Source: Spirulina sp. SIO3F2 (GTDB lineage Bacteria > Cyanobacteriota > Cyanobacteriia > Cyanobacteriales > Spirulinaceae). Taken from it: a DNA stretch of 64,000 bases. Below are positions 8,644 through 17,653 of the stretch, in pieces; the first letter of the stretch is position 1, and every line of letters begins with the position of its first letter. The stretch spans positions 1-64,000 of the forward strand of contig JAAHHN010000005.1 in assembly GCA_010672165.1 (NCBI GenBank), given 5' to 3'. Below the pieces are notes generated by a model that was not told where the DNA came from, did not search any database, and saw nothing but the letters and a program-made list of their open reading frames with translations. The position numbers and the translations under genes were made by a program.

Positions 8644-10068
8644 CTAATCGCTCACCTCGGCTGGCTGCTGACGTTGGGCATTGAGCTTGAGCATAATCTC
8701 AGCATGAACTGATTGGGAGAGGGGGTAGGCTGCCGCCAACAACAGACCAAACACCAAGCTGAGCGCTGGAATCGGCGCGATCAGCAGACGAATCATCAAT
8801 AGGGCCGATTCTGGCTGCGCAACAACGCCCACATTTCCCGTCGCAAAGCCCGACAATTCCAAGGCTTCACTGATAAAAAAGATTGTCCCCGCGATCGCCA
8901 CCTTCTTGATCTGCACCATCAGGCCTGCAAACACACCTTCCCGCCGCTTGCCCGTGCGCAATTCATCAAAATCCACTGCATCCGGCAACATTGACCAGGG
9001 AATAAAATAAGCCGTCGAAAGACCCATCCCCGCCAATACACAGAGCCCATACATGCCCCAGGTTTGCCCCGGCTGCAACAAGAAAAAGCCCAATTGTGCT
9101 GCCAACGTCAGGGGAATCCCCCAGAGATAAATCGCCCGTTTGCCCAGATAGCCACTGAGTCGCCGCCAAAAGAGCATCATCAAAAGCGCTGTAATCTGAA
9201 ACGTCAGAGCCATTTGGGTAAATGACTGCTCAGTGAGACCCATCCATTCCACGACAAAATAGGGCAGGATTGCCGCTGTCACTTGCAAACCCAGCCAAGA
9301 ACAGAGATAAATCCCCACGATAAACAAGAAGGGACGATTACTCAGCGCCATCCGTAACTGCTGGGCGATCGGCAGGCTCGGCGCTTTAACGGTTCGCTGC
9401 CGAGTCTGTTGCATGGCGTCAAACCGCTCTCGGGTACCCCAGACACAAAGCCAAATCGTGAGGGTGGCGATCGCACCACAAATGCCCCCCACAATCTGAT
9501 ATTTCAGCACCTCGTCTTCCACAATACCAAAGATAATTTGGGCAATGATCAAGGCGATAATACTGCTGGCAATACTAAACGCTGCTTTAACACTCACCAA
9601 GCGCGTTCGTTCGCTATAGGTGGCGGTCAACTCCGCCCCCAGGGTGGAGTAGGGCACAATCACCACTGTATAAGCGGTGTAAAAGACAATAGCGATCGCG
9701 CAGGCCCACAGCCAACGCCAGGTCACAGAAGCGGTGGGAATCGCCCACAACAACAGAGCAAAACTCACCCCCAAGGGCAATGCACCCACCACCATCCAGG
9801 GGTAGCGTCGCCCCCAACGCGATTGGGTATGGTCACTCAGCCAGCCCACCAGGGGGTCAAGCACAGCATCCCAAACCCGAGCAATCAGCAAAACACTACC
9901 CGCCTGGCCAGGGGAGAGGTCAACCACTTCGGTGAGAAAAAACAACCAAAAAAAGACCAAAATACTGCCAGTGATTTCACTACAGACTTCACCCGCGCCG
10001 TAGCTGAGTTGAGTTTTGCGATCGAGAGGAACCGTGGGCTGGGGAGAAGACAGAACGTCTGAGGTCAT
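8644..10068 (-). CDS. GPH-family (MelB-like) MFS sugar-cation symporter
   Basis: 474 residues from the preferred ATG; an upstream in-frame ATG at 10152 would add 28 polar residues. Polytopic protein with about 12 hydrophobic segments. The loop between helices 2 and 3 carries the signature of the glycoside-pentoside-hexuronide family: DPLVGWLSDHTQSRWGRRYP. A second family region, FIPWSMLPDAVDFDELRTGKR, lies past the middle. Known for the family: sodium- or proton-coupled import of glycosides or related solutes across the plasma membrane. The substrate cannot be told from sequence. Divergent from ureG; no sugar-metabolism neighbour. A 217-residue frame on the opposite strand is a shadow. Confidence 0.88.
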   Translation of the reverse strand: MTSDVLSSPQPTVPLDRKTQLSYGAGEVCSEITGSILVFFWLFFLTEVVDLSPGQAGSVLLIARVWDAVLDPLVGWLSDHTQSRWGRRYPWMVVGALPLGVSFALLLWAIPTASVTWRWLWACAIAIVFYTAYTVVIVPYSTLGAELTATYSERTRLVSVKAAFSIASSIIALIIAQIIFGIVEDEVLKYQIVGGICGAIATLTIWLCVWGTRERFDAMQQTRQRTVKAPSLPIAQQLRMALSNRPFLFIVGIYLCSWLGLQVTAAILPYFVVEWMGLTEQSFTQMALTFQITALLMMLFWRRLSGYLGKRAIYLWGIPLTLAAQLGFFLLQPGQTWGMYGLCVLAGMGLSTAYFIPWSMLPDAVDFDELRTGKRREGVFAGLMVQIKKVAIAGTIFFISEALELSGFATGNVGVVAQPESALLMIRLLIAPIPALSLVFGLLLAAAYPLSQSVHAEIMLKLNAQRQQPAEVSD

Positions 10069-10280
10069 AGGGGTAGAGGCAGATAAAAATTGAGGCGATT
10101 GCCCCTGACACTGCGCAGAGCGCAATCGCGGGCAAGACAATGGCTGCATCATACAGCAGAGATTCGGCCAGGGGATGTGATCCTAATGTTGCAAAATCCT
10201 GCCACAACCCCCATTCTCGTGCTCCAAGGCTAGAGAATATGTTGATATCTTGAAATCTAGCCCCTCGTTGAATATCTATT

Positions 10281-10877
10281 ATGACTGCCTATCGTGTTGG
10301 AATTGCTGGCCCTGTGGGGTCGGGGAAAACTGCCCTACTCGACGCCCTCTGCAAAGCCCTACGCGACAAGCATGAAATCGCTGTGGTCACCAACGATATC
10401 TATACCCAAGAGGATGCCCAGTTTTTGGTTCGCTCCCAGGCGCTGCCTCAGGATCGCATTCGCGGCGTGGAAACGGGAGGCTGTCCCCATACTGCGATCC
10501 GAGAGGATGCTTCGATGAATATTGCGGCAGTGGAGGAGCTGGAGCAGCAGTTTGCTCCGTTGCAATTAGTATTCCTGGAAAGTGGTGGCGATAATTTGGC
10601 GGCAACGTTTAGCCCAGAATTAGTCGATTTAACCCTTTATGTGATTGATGTGGCGGCGGGAGATAAAATTCCTCGCAAAGGTGGGCCGGGGATTACCAAG
10701 TCAGATTTGTTGGTGATTAATAAAATTGACCTTGCGCCTTATGTGGGAGCGAGTTTAGAGGTGATGGATCGGGATGCAAAAAAGATGCGGCGCGATCGCC
10801 CGTTTGTGTTTACAAATCTGAAGAGTCAGGAGGGATTAGAGCAGGTCATTGCGTTTATTGAACGGAATATTGTGTAG
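10281..10877 (+). CDS. ureG: urease accessory GTPase UreG
   Basis: 198 residues, the usual UreG length. P-loop GPVGSGKT at 10-17; the metal-binding [15 protein letters not shown] segment contains the CPH nickel site; [15 protein letters not shown] is the switch II region; [11 protein letters not shown] is the G4 guanine-specificity motif. Known role: GTP-dependent delivery of nickel to apo-urease together with UreD, UreF and UreE. No other urease gene is in the window, which is common in cyanobacteria where urease genes are scattered. Divergent from the symporter and convergent with the Uma2 gene, only four bases away. Confidence 0.96.
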   Translation: MTAYRVGIAGPVGSGKTALLDALCKALRDKHEIAVVTNDIYTQEDAQFLVRSQALPQDRIRGVETGGCPHTAIREDASMNIAAVEELEQQFAPLQLVFLESGGDNLAATFSPELVDLTLYVIDVAAGDKIPRKGGPGITKSDLLVINKIDLAPYVGASLEVMDRDAKKMRRDRPFVFTNLKSQEGLEQVIAFIERNIV

Positions 10878-10881
10878 CGGC

Positions 10882-11556
10882 TCAATCAACCGATGAATGT
10901 TGTTGAATCCAAGCCCGAAACGTTTTGATAATTGCATTCTCAGATGTGGTTTGACGTTGAGCCAGGAGATCATTCAAAAGTTGGGGCGTAATCTGCGGAA
11001 ACACCCGACTTGCCACCAGCGGTTTATAAATGAGGGTGTCAGTTTGAGTCGATAAGCCCAGCATCTCCACACCACCCTTCTGGGTATAACACCACACTTC
11101 TGGAATCCCCAGCGCCAGATACACATTCAAGCGGCGGGTGGAGGGACTGGTAATATCCACCTCAAGCACTAGATCGGGCGCTAGCTCTGGGGGAATATCT
11201 GGATTGAGCCCCTGGACTTGCGCAGCATTTTGAATATAAAAACAGGTATCTGGCTCTGCCCCCTTCGCTAAATCTTCCCGATCGAGGGTTGTGGAACCAT
11301 AATTCACAATCTCTAAGTCTAGCTCTTCAGTAAGAGTGGTGACAATTCGGGCTAGCAGACGATTAATGATTTCGTGAAGTTGTGACGGCATTTTAATGTG
11401 AAGCCACCCTTGATCGTAAGTCAGCCGCGCCACACGATGATCGCCCATATCCGTTAGCAGCGCTTGATAGGTTTGCCAGCTAACACTGGGCAGGAGAACG
11501 CTTTGCGTTACCTGCGCCTGTTCTGGGGCAGATTCGAGGCGGAGGGCTTGAATCAT
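10882..11556 (-). CDS. Uma2 family endonuclease (DUF820)
   Basis: 224 residues from the first ATG; the frame extends nine codons further to a TTG at 11583. It has the Uma2/DUF820 restriction-endonuclease-like core: AEPDTCFYIQNAAQVQG, then PDLVLEVDITSPSTRR with the metal-binding Asp/Glu, then IPEVWCYTQKG. These proteins are abundant in cyanobacteria in many copies, and their substrate is not established. Convergent with ureG. A second family member lies at 28252-28869. Confidence 0.9.
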   Translation of the reverse strand: MIQALRLESAPEQAQVTQSVLLPSVSWQTYQALLTDMGDHRVARLTYDQGWLHIKMPSQLHEIINRLLARIVTTLTEELDLEIVNYGSTTLDREDLAKGAEPDTCFYIQNAAQVQGLNPDIPPELAPDLVLEVDITSPSTRRLNVYLALGIPEVWCYTQKGGVEMLGLSTQTDTLIYKPLVASRVFPQITPQLLNDLLAQRQTTSENAIIKTFRAWIQQHSSVD

Positions 11557-11691
11557 ATTCAGGTTGGGTTTGATTTGCGACAAATATATGTTAAATCCAA
11601 AAACACCTCTAGAAACAGCAACAGTTCTACCCCTAGCCAGTATCCTTAGACAGAATCTTGCAGCCCCACCTTTTAGCTACTTGAGTTAGCC

Positions 11692-12936
11692 ATGTTGAAA
11701 TTCTCTAGCCGCTCAGCGGTCGTTATTAGTGTATTGATCTCTGTGCTGGGAGTGGTTTCCGCATGTATTGATTACAATACGGTTGAGTATGATACGAGTC
11801 AGCTTAAGACCTTTGCAGACTGGTGCAATCACCAGAAAAAATTAACGCCAGCAGCACAGCATACAGTTGAGGTTTTACTGGTAGAAGCAGAAACGAAAGA
11901 TTGCGATAAAGCCCAGAACATTATCACTAAGCTGGAAAGGCTTTGGCTCAATAGTTTTCAACTCAAGGATATCAGCCCTCTAGGCTCTCTTACTAATCTT
12001 AAAGAGCTTCATCTGACTTGGAATAAAATCGAGGATATTAGTGCTCTAAGTTCTCTCACTAATCTGGAAAGTCTGTATCTGGTTAGCAATGAACTCAACG
12101 ATATCAGTACTATTAGCTCTTTCACTAATCTCAAAGCTCTTGGATTAGATGGCGATAAAATCGAGGATATTAGTGTTCTAGGTTCTCTCACTAATCTGGA
12201 AAAGCTTAACCTGAGTAGCAATGAGCTCAAAGACGTAAGCGTTCTATATTCTCTCAATAATTTGGAAAGTCTGGAGCTGACGAGCAACAAAATCGAGGAC
12301 ATCAGTGCTCTAAGTTCTCTCTCCAATCTTCAACATCTTGTACTAAGTAGTGATGAACTCAAAGACATCAGTGTTTTGAGTTCTTTCGTCAGTCTGCGAG
12401 TGCTTTGGTTAGATGGCAATGAAATCGAAGATATCAGTGTTCTAGGTTCTCTCTCCAATCTTAAAGCTCTTCACATAGAAGACAGTCAGCTTAAAGACAT
12501 CAGTGTTCTGGGTTCACTCACGAATCTTCAAACGCTTTGGCTGCAGAGCAATGAAATCGAAAACATCAGCCCTCTAGCGACACTGACCAATCTTTCATAT
12601 CTTACTCTGGAGAACAATAAAATTAAGGACATCAGCTCTCTGACTACACTGACCAATCTTCAAGATCTTAATCTGAGGAGCAATGCAATCGAGGACATCA
12701 GTGTTCTGGGTTCACTCACGAATCTTCAAACGCTTTGGCTGACTGGAAATCAAATCAAAGATATAAAATCGGTGGCTACACTGACCAATCTTGAAGATCT
12801 TTCGCTGGGGAGAAATGAAATCGAGGACATCAGCTCTCTGGGTTCTCTCACTAAGCTTAAACGTCTTGATCTGGCAGAGAATCCACTCCGTAATAATACT
12901 TGCCCTGTCCAGCCTCGATCAATTTGTGATTTTTAG
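11692..12936 (+). CDS. leucine-rich-repeat (internalin-like) lipoprotein
   Basis: 414 residues. N-terminal hydrophobic signal ending in the lipobox VVSAC with Cys25, so an exported lipid-anchored protein is predicted. After ~55 residues come 14 successive 22-residue leucine-rich repeats of the form LxxLxLxxNxIxDISxLxSLTN, then a capping end with two Cys residues (NTCPVQPRSICDF). The repeats alternate between a KIEDIS type and an ELKDIS type, so the real unit over much of the array is 44 residues. LRR proteins of this kind bind other proteins; the partner is unknown. Stands alone, with 55 bases or more on each side before the next gene. Confidence 0.88.
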   Translation: MLKFSSRSAVVISVLISVLGVVSACIDYNTVEYDTSQLKTFADWCNHQKKLTPAAQHTVEVLLVEAETKDCDKAQNIITKLERLWLNSFQLKDISPLGSLTNLKELHLTWNKIEDISALSSLTNLESLYLVSNELNDISTISSFTNLKALGLDGDKIEDISVLGSLTNLEKLNLSSNELKDVSVLYSLNNLESLELTSNKIEDISALSSLSNLQHLVLSSDELKDISVLSSFVSLRVLWLDGNEIEDISVLGSLSNLKALHIEDSQLKDISVLGSLTNLQTLWLQSNEIENISPLATLTNLSYLTLENNKIKDISSLTTLTNLQDLNLRSNAIEDISVLGSLTNLQTLWLTGNQIKDIKSVATLTNLEDLSLGRNEIEDISSLGSLTKLKRLDLAENPLRNNTCPVQPRSICDF

Positions 12937-13330
12937 GAGTTCAGAGTGGCCCAAAGACCTGAATCTAGGAGCAATATAAGGGCTTATTACCCAGTTTTCA
13001 TAACAGTCCTACAGATGGAATCTTGCAGTTGACACTGGGTTTCGGCTCCATCTTGGACTGAGCGAAGCCGAAGTCTCAACCCTCACTTTCTGATCTGTCG
13101 CTCTAGCCTATGGAATCGGTATAACTCAAACCCAACCCCAAGGATCAGCCATTTTTCTCTAGCCACAACGAAACAAGCCTAGCCTAAAATGGAAGCTATC
13201 CTTAGAATTAGCACTGCCTTTCTTTTCTAAGCAATACCTCACGCTGGCTCACCCCTAAGGCCTCAAGCATCTCAACCCACTGCTGCTCTGCTGCCTTGGT
13301 TGCTCAACCTACCGCTCCCCGATCTGTGCC
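12937..13330. other. intergenic region, 394 bases
   Basis: No coding frame is convincing here. It holds a hairpin-forming repeat at 13041-13072 and presumably the promoter of the following OmpA-GTPase-cyclase operon, but no clear -35/-10 pair was found. Confidence 0.5.
13041..13072. repeat. small hairpin repeat (ttcggct...agccgaa)
   Basis: Seven-base inverted arms around an 18-base loop containing ggactgagcg. Similar GC-rich stems built on this sequence are widespread between cyanobacterial genes. Could also terminate transcription from the LRR gene, though no T-run follows. Confidence 0.45.
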
Positions 13331-16300
13331 ATGGCCAACTTCTCATCACTACCTGATCCTTGGGATGACTCCACTTCAGACCCGCAGCAACCTGAGTCGG
13401 CCGCAACCAGTACCCAAACCATCCCCCCCGCACCCGACCTTGACACCGATCTTTTCCGCGATGTCTTGGTCGATCTCGATAGCCTCTTAGGCAATCCCAA
13501 CCCCCCCAACTCAGAAGCCACCCCGGAGCCCTCTCCACAAACTCCCCCAGAGCCAGAGCAATCCCCTAAAGTCCAAGTGACTGAACCGACTTCTGATGTC
13601 CCCAACCTCACCGATCGCATTAGCAAGTTTGAGCCACTTGATTTAGAGGAACCCGTCGATGAAACCTTGCCGCTCCTTGATATGCCGCTTGCTGACTTGC
13701 AAGCAACGTTTGGGATCGGTACAAAAGCCACATCCCAGCAACCTCCTCAACCATCCACACCTGAACCCCCTTCCCCTAAACTAGCTACTGAAGTACAGCC
13801 AACCACTGCACCTAAAACACCGCCAGCCACCACGCAGCCCACAGAATTAAAAACAACTCCTCAACCTGCCCCAGAACCACCGAAACCAGAACAAGCTGTC
13901 CCTCAAACCGCAAAGATTCAATCTCGACCTCAACCCACATCTCAACCGAAGACGCCTGATCCGATTCGGGACGCTGCGATCGCCTATCGAAAAGCAGAAG
14001 TCAATGAAACCGTTAGTATCCTTAACGATCTCTTTGATTTAGATGATTCTCAAGCGAAACCCACCAGCCCGCAAACCGCATCCCAGACTCAATCCAATCT
14101 TCCTGCCAGTCCGCAGACCACACTCCCTCCCTCCGATCCACCCGAAACAACGGTAGTCCCATCCTCTGCAACCCAAACCGCTCCAGCTCCATCTAGCTCA
14201 ACTCAACTTCCCTTCCCAGAAGACGATATCTTTCCTGTGTTGGGAACCCAAACTACGGCTGATCCCAATCCATCCACCCAAGAGGTTAATGAGTTGCTCG
14301 CTGCCTTAGGTGCTCAACCGGGTATTACACCAGAAACACCGAGCACAACTGAGATAGCCCCTGTCCAAACAGAATCCACTGATAAGCCAACCGCCCCAGC
14401 AGCTCAGCTATCACCCACCCCATTAGAAACTGCAACTGAGGCTGAAACGAATGGTGTTGAAACCAACCCTCACATCACCTCTCCCCCGCCTGAAACCTCT
14501 ACGCCAAAACCGACTGCACCCCCTCCCAATGCCCCCGGCCTGGAGCAACAGCTCACCAAAACAATTCTCAACCTGGTCAACCACAGCCCTGAAACCGAAA
14601 CAAGCAACTCACCAGAACCAGAGGATGCAGCGATCGCCGCAGCTACCGTCAGTAATGAAGTTGTCCCCCTCTCCCCCCTCGAACAGCGACGGGTGCAACT
14701 CGAAGCCCAGCTCGAACGAGAGCTACAAGCCTTTTGGGATGCCGCTAATAATCAGCTCCCCGAACAACAACCGGAGTCTCAGCCCCCATCTACGCAAACC
14801 CAAGCCAGCATTACCACGCAACCTCAGAGCGGCCAAAGCAATGGCAATGGGAACAGCCAAACCCAGCCAGCAACAACCACACCCACCATTCCCCGCACCC
14901 CTTCAGAGCAACTTGATGCAGCCGTTGAGTCTACCTTTGGGATTCTCAGCCGCGACTTTAACAGCCTGTTTAGCAGTTCCAGCTCAAGCGAATCAGACGA
15001 AGATCCCCTCCAAGAGATTCGTCAATATTTGGTCGGTAATCAGCCGCAAAAAAAAGCACCAACGCCGCCGCCACCTGACCCTGCTCAACCCTTAACCAAC
15101 GATCTTGAAGATCTCACTGTCGAAGCAGCAGAACCGCCCTCAACCCGTCTGATGCCTGATCCCGCAGAACCTCCACGGTATTCTCCGGTGGAAATTGAGC
15201 CGTTTAAACGGTTTGAAGCGATTGAGGACAAACTGGCTCAACTCGAAAAACAGGTTTATGAGCCGACGGATGTGATCAACCCGCTGCTGCCACTGATCGC
15301 GCAATTGCTGAAGATGCGCTTGGGCACCACCCAAGATACGGTGCGCGAAATGGCGACTCCGATTTTGGACGAGATGATCTTAGCCCGTTCAACCCAAAAC
15401 CGGGAAGCAATGACCCAAGCCTTTGCCAGCCTAATTCCCGACGCCATCACCCAGGAAATCCACAATAACCCCGAACGCATCGCCAAAGCGATCGGGCCAG
15501 AAGTGGGGGCAGCAATTCGAGAACAAATCCGGATTGAGCGAGATTCTATTTCCGAATCTCTGGGGCCCACCATCGGTAAAGCCATTAAAACGCAAATCGA
15601 GGTAGAACGAGACTCCATGGTTGACGCCCTCTATCCTGTCATTGGTAGTACTGTCTCCCGCTACATGGGTGAGGTACTCAATACGATCAATGAGAAGGTG
15701 GAAAGTACCTTGAGTATTGATGGCGTTAGTCGAAAAATTCGTGCTCGGGTGCAAGGGGTTAGCGAAGCGGAGTTAATTTTGCAAGAATCAATGCCCGCGA
15801 CGATTCAAGCGATGTTCTTAATTCACAAAACCTCAGGACTAGTGATTGCCGAGGTACAGCCTAACCTAGAGCAGCGCTTGGAATCCAACATGATCGCGGG
15901 AATGCTCACCGCCATTCGTAGCTTTGTTAATGATTGCATTGCCCAAACTGGAGAAATCACCGAACTCAATGAAATTGAATATGGTGATTCGCGTATTATG
16001 CTCGAAGTGGCAGGGTATTGCTACTTAGCAATTGTGGCCAAAGGCAAAATCCCGAAGCCCATGATTGACCGATTGCGACGCGTCTTTAGCCAAATCACCC
16101 AACGGCACGGTCGCTACATTGAAGACTTTGAAGGGGAGATGGAGACGGTTCCGCCGGAAATCACCACATTCCTTAAGCAAGTGGGGGATGAGCAAAATGA
16201 CCGGGCCCAACAGCAGACCAAACCCAAGCGATCGCCTACGACCTTATTGGTCATCTTGGGGCTCTTAGCCGCCCTACTCACCATTCCTTGGCTGTATTTT

Positions 16301-17074
16301 CAGGTGCGGGGTTGGTTTGATCAACGTCTTAGTCGCCAAGTTGCGGGGGTCTTAGCCGAGGAACTCGATCCAGTCGCCTATGAAGATCTTGTGCCCACGG
16401 TCAACGGGAAACAACTTCAGCTCGATGGCCGGGTTCCATCAGCAGCCATTCAAGAACGGGCGGCAGTCATTGCCCAGGAGATGGCTCCCAAGAAAACCAT
16501 TACCAATAATATCAAGGTGGTTCAAGCCCCCCTTGACCCCGCTGCTGTTGCCACCTCGGTTCAGGTGGTCACCAGCATTCTTAACCGTGAGCCTGGCGTT
16601 GATATTCAAACCCAATACACCCCAGAGCAAGTCACGGTCAGCGGTACCTACAGCAGCCCCGAAACGAAGCAAACCATTGAGCAAGCGCTGGGAACCTTAC
16701 CGGGAATCCCGCCACTCAATATCCAAAACCTCACCCCCCAGATTGTCCAAGAGCGGATCTACTTTGACACGGAATCAGCAGTCATCGCACCTGCCGAACT
16801 CAACAGTAAAGTCGTGCCCCTTGCCGCTTTCTTGCAAGCTCAGCCTAACTTCCACATCCGACTGATTGGCCATACTGATCCTCGGGGAACAGAGAAGAAC
16901 AATGCCAAGCTAGCCCAAGCCCGCGCCCAAGCGGTTCGTAACCAACTATTGCGGGCTGGCGTCCAAGCCAAGCAACTGGAAATCGCAGGTGATGGCAAGC
17001 CGCCCCCAGGAATTGGCCGGGCTCAGCCCTTCTGGCTCAATCGTTGCGTTCGATTTGAGATCATCAAGCGATAA
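13331..17074 (+). CDS. OmpA-like envelope protein with Pro-rich arm and longin/roadblock-like domain
   Basis: 1247 residues. Order: ~600 residues of Pro/Thr/Gln/Ser-rich, low-complexity sequence; a helical region ~640-815 with repeated IERDSISESLGP/VERDSMVDALYP units; a domain ~822-933 (IQAMFLIHKTSGLVIAEVQ, FGDxxI-like EYGDSRIMLEV) that reads like a longin/roadblock-type fold; one membrane segment at ~967-985; two BON-like repeats ~997-1135; and a C-terminal OmpA domain ~1141-1245 (IYFDTESAVI, LIGHTDPRGT, KLAQARAQAVRNQLL) expected to bind peptidoglycan. Predicted topology: long arm and longin-like domain in the cytoplasm, OmpA domain in the periplasm. First gene of an operon with a Ras-like GTPase and two nucleotide cyclases. 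Roadblock/longin domains often act on small GTPases, which suggests a direct partner; this is inference. Confidence 0.88.
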   Translation: MANFSSLPDPWDDSTSDPQQPESAATSTQTIPPAPDLDTDLFRDVLVDLDSLLGNPNPPNSEATPEPSPQTPPEPEQSPKVQVTEPTSDVPNLTDRISKFEPLDLEEPVDETLPLLDMPLADLQATFGIGTKATSQQPPQPSTPEPPSPKLATEVQPTTAPKTPPATTQPTELKTTPQPAPEPPKPEQAVPQTAKIQSRPQPTSQPKTPDPIRDAAIAYRKAEVNETVSILNDLFDLDDSQAKPTSPQTASQTQSNLPASPQTTLPPSDPPETTVVPSSATQTAPAPSSSTQLPFPEDDIFPVLGTQTTADPNPSTQEVNELLAALGAQPGITPETPSTTEIAPVQTESTDKPTAPAAQLSPTPLETATEAETNGVETNPHITSPPPETSTPKPTAPPPNAPGLEQQLTKTILNLVNHSPETETSNSPEPEDAAIAAATVSNEVVPLSPLEQRRVQLEAQLERELQAFWDAANNQLPEQQPESQPPSTQTQASITTQPQSGQSNGNGNSQTQPATTTPTIPRTPSEQLDAAVESTFGILSRDFNSLFSSSSSSESDEDPLQEIRQYLVGNQPQKKAPTPPPPDPAQPLTNDLEDLTVEAAEPPSTRLMPDPAEPPRYSPVEIEPFKRFEAIEDKLAQLEKQVYEPTDVINPLLPLIAQLLKMRLGTTQDTVREMATPILDEMILARSTQNREAMTQAFASLIPDAITQEIHNNPERIAKAIGPEVGAAIREQIRIERDSISESLGPTIGKAIKTQIEVERDSMVDALYPVIGSTVSRYMGEVLNTINEKVESTLSIDGVSRKIRARVQGVSEAELILQESMPATIQAMFLIHKTSGLVIAEVQPNLEQRLESNMIAGMLTAIRSFVNDCIAQTGEITELNEIEYGDSRIMLEVAGYCYLAIVAKGKIPKPMIDRLRRVFSQITQRHGRYIEDFEGEMETVPPEITTFLKQVGDEQNDRAQQQTKPKRSPTTLLVILGLLAALLTIPWLYFQVRGWFDQRLSRQVAGVLAEELDPVAYEDLVPTVNGKQLQLDGRVPSAAIQERAAVIAQEMAPKKTITNNIKVVQAPLDPAAVATSVQVVTSILNREPGVDIQTQYTPEQVTVSGTYSSPETKQTIEQALGTLPGIPPLNIQNLTPQIVQERIYFDTESAVIAPAELNSKVVPLAAFLQAQPNFHIRLIGHTDPRGTEKNNAKLAQARAQAVRNQLLRAGVQAKQLEIAGDGKPPPGIGRAQPFWLNRCVRFEIIKR

Positions 17075-17122
17075 GATGAACAGAGTGATGAACCGTCTTA
17101 GGGAATGGTAATAGAGAAACCT

Positions 17123-17653
17123 ATGGCAACTTCTGCAAAAAAAGTCTGTCTAGTCGGCGATTTCAGTGTGGGCAAAACCAGCCTAATCCGCCGTTTTGTC
17201 GATAATCAATTTAGTGATGAATACCTCTCAACCGTTGGGGTTAAACTCTCGCGTAAGTTAGTGAACTTGTCTCAGACAGCAGACGCCAGCCCCAAAGACG
17301 TTGAACTCCTGATCTGGGATATTGAAGGACAAACCCAGTTCAAAGCGATCGCACCGAGTTACCTGCAAGGGGCGAAGGGGGCCATTATCGTTGGTGATGT
17401 CAAACGCCCCGATACACTTGACCATCTAGAAGACCACATCGCACTCTTCCTGAAGATTAATCCCAAAGGGAAAGTGATTGTCGCCCTAAATAAGGCTGAT
17501 CTCGTCACTCCTGAAGCGTGCGAAAAGCTGGTTGAAAAATACACGTTCAATGTTCAACAACCTCAGGTTCTGGCCACCTATGCCACATCTGCTAAAACGG
17601 GTAAAGATGTCAATGCAATCTTCCATGAGCTAGCGTCCGCCATGCTGCAATGA
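17123..17653 (+). CDS. Ras/Rab-like small GTPase
   Basis: 176 residues from the chosen ATG. An in-frame ATG at 17105 adds six residues, but the agag stretch sits at a better distance from 17123. All GTPase motifs are present: G1 GDFSVGKTS, a G2 Thr in STVGVKLS, G3 WDIEGQ, G4 NKAD, G5 SAK. It lacks a C-terminal prenylation cysteine, as is normal in bacteria. Located 48 bases after the OmpA-like gene, and its stop overlaps the start of the next gene by four bases (ATGA), indicating translational coupling. Probable role: nucleotide-dependent switch linking the envelope protein to the cyclases that follow. Partner and GAP are unknown. Confidence 0.9.
   Translation: MATSAKKVCLVGDFSVGKTSLIRRFVDNQFSDEYLSTVGVKLSRKLVNLSQTADASPKDVELLIWDIEGQTQFKAIAPSYLQGAKGAIIVGDVKRPDTLDHLEDHIALFLKINPKGKVIVALNKADLVTPEACEKLVEKYTFNVQQPQVLATYATSAKTGKDVNAIFHELASAMLQ

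Noticed and set aside
9409..10062. 217-codon open frame on the plus strand
   Set aside because: It lies fully antisense to the GPH symporter, is rich in His/Gln/Gly/Pro without pattern, and has no ribosome site.
11960..12870. Tandem DNA repeats that could be taken for a CRISPR array or minisatellite
   Set aside because: Period is 66 bases in frame with no constant repeat plus unique spacers; they encode the leucine-rich repeats.
14451..15095. 214-codon alternative frame within the Pro-rich part of the OmpA-like gene
   Set aside because: Low-complexity C-rich DNA keeps several frames open; the main frame continues into recognisable domains.
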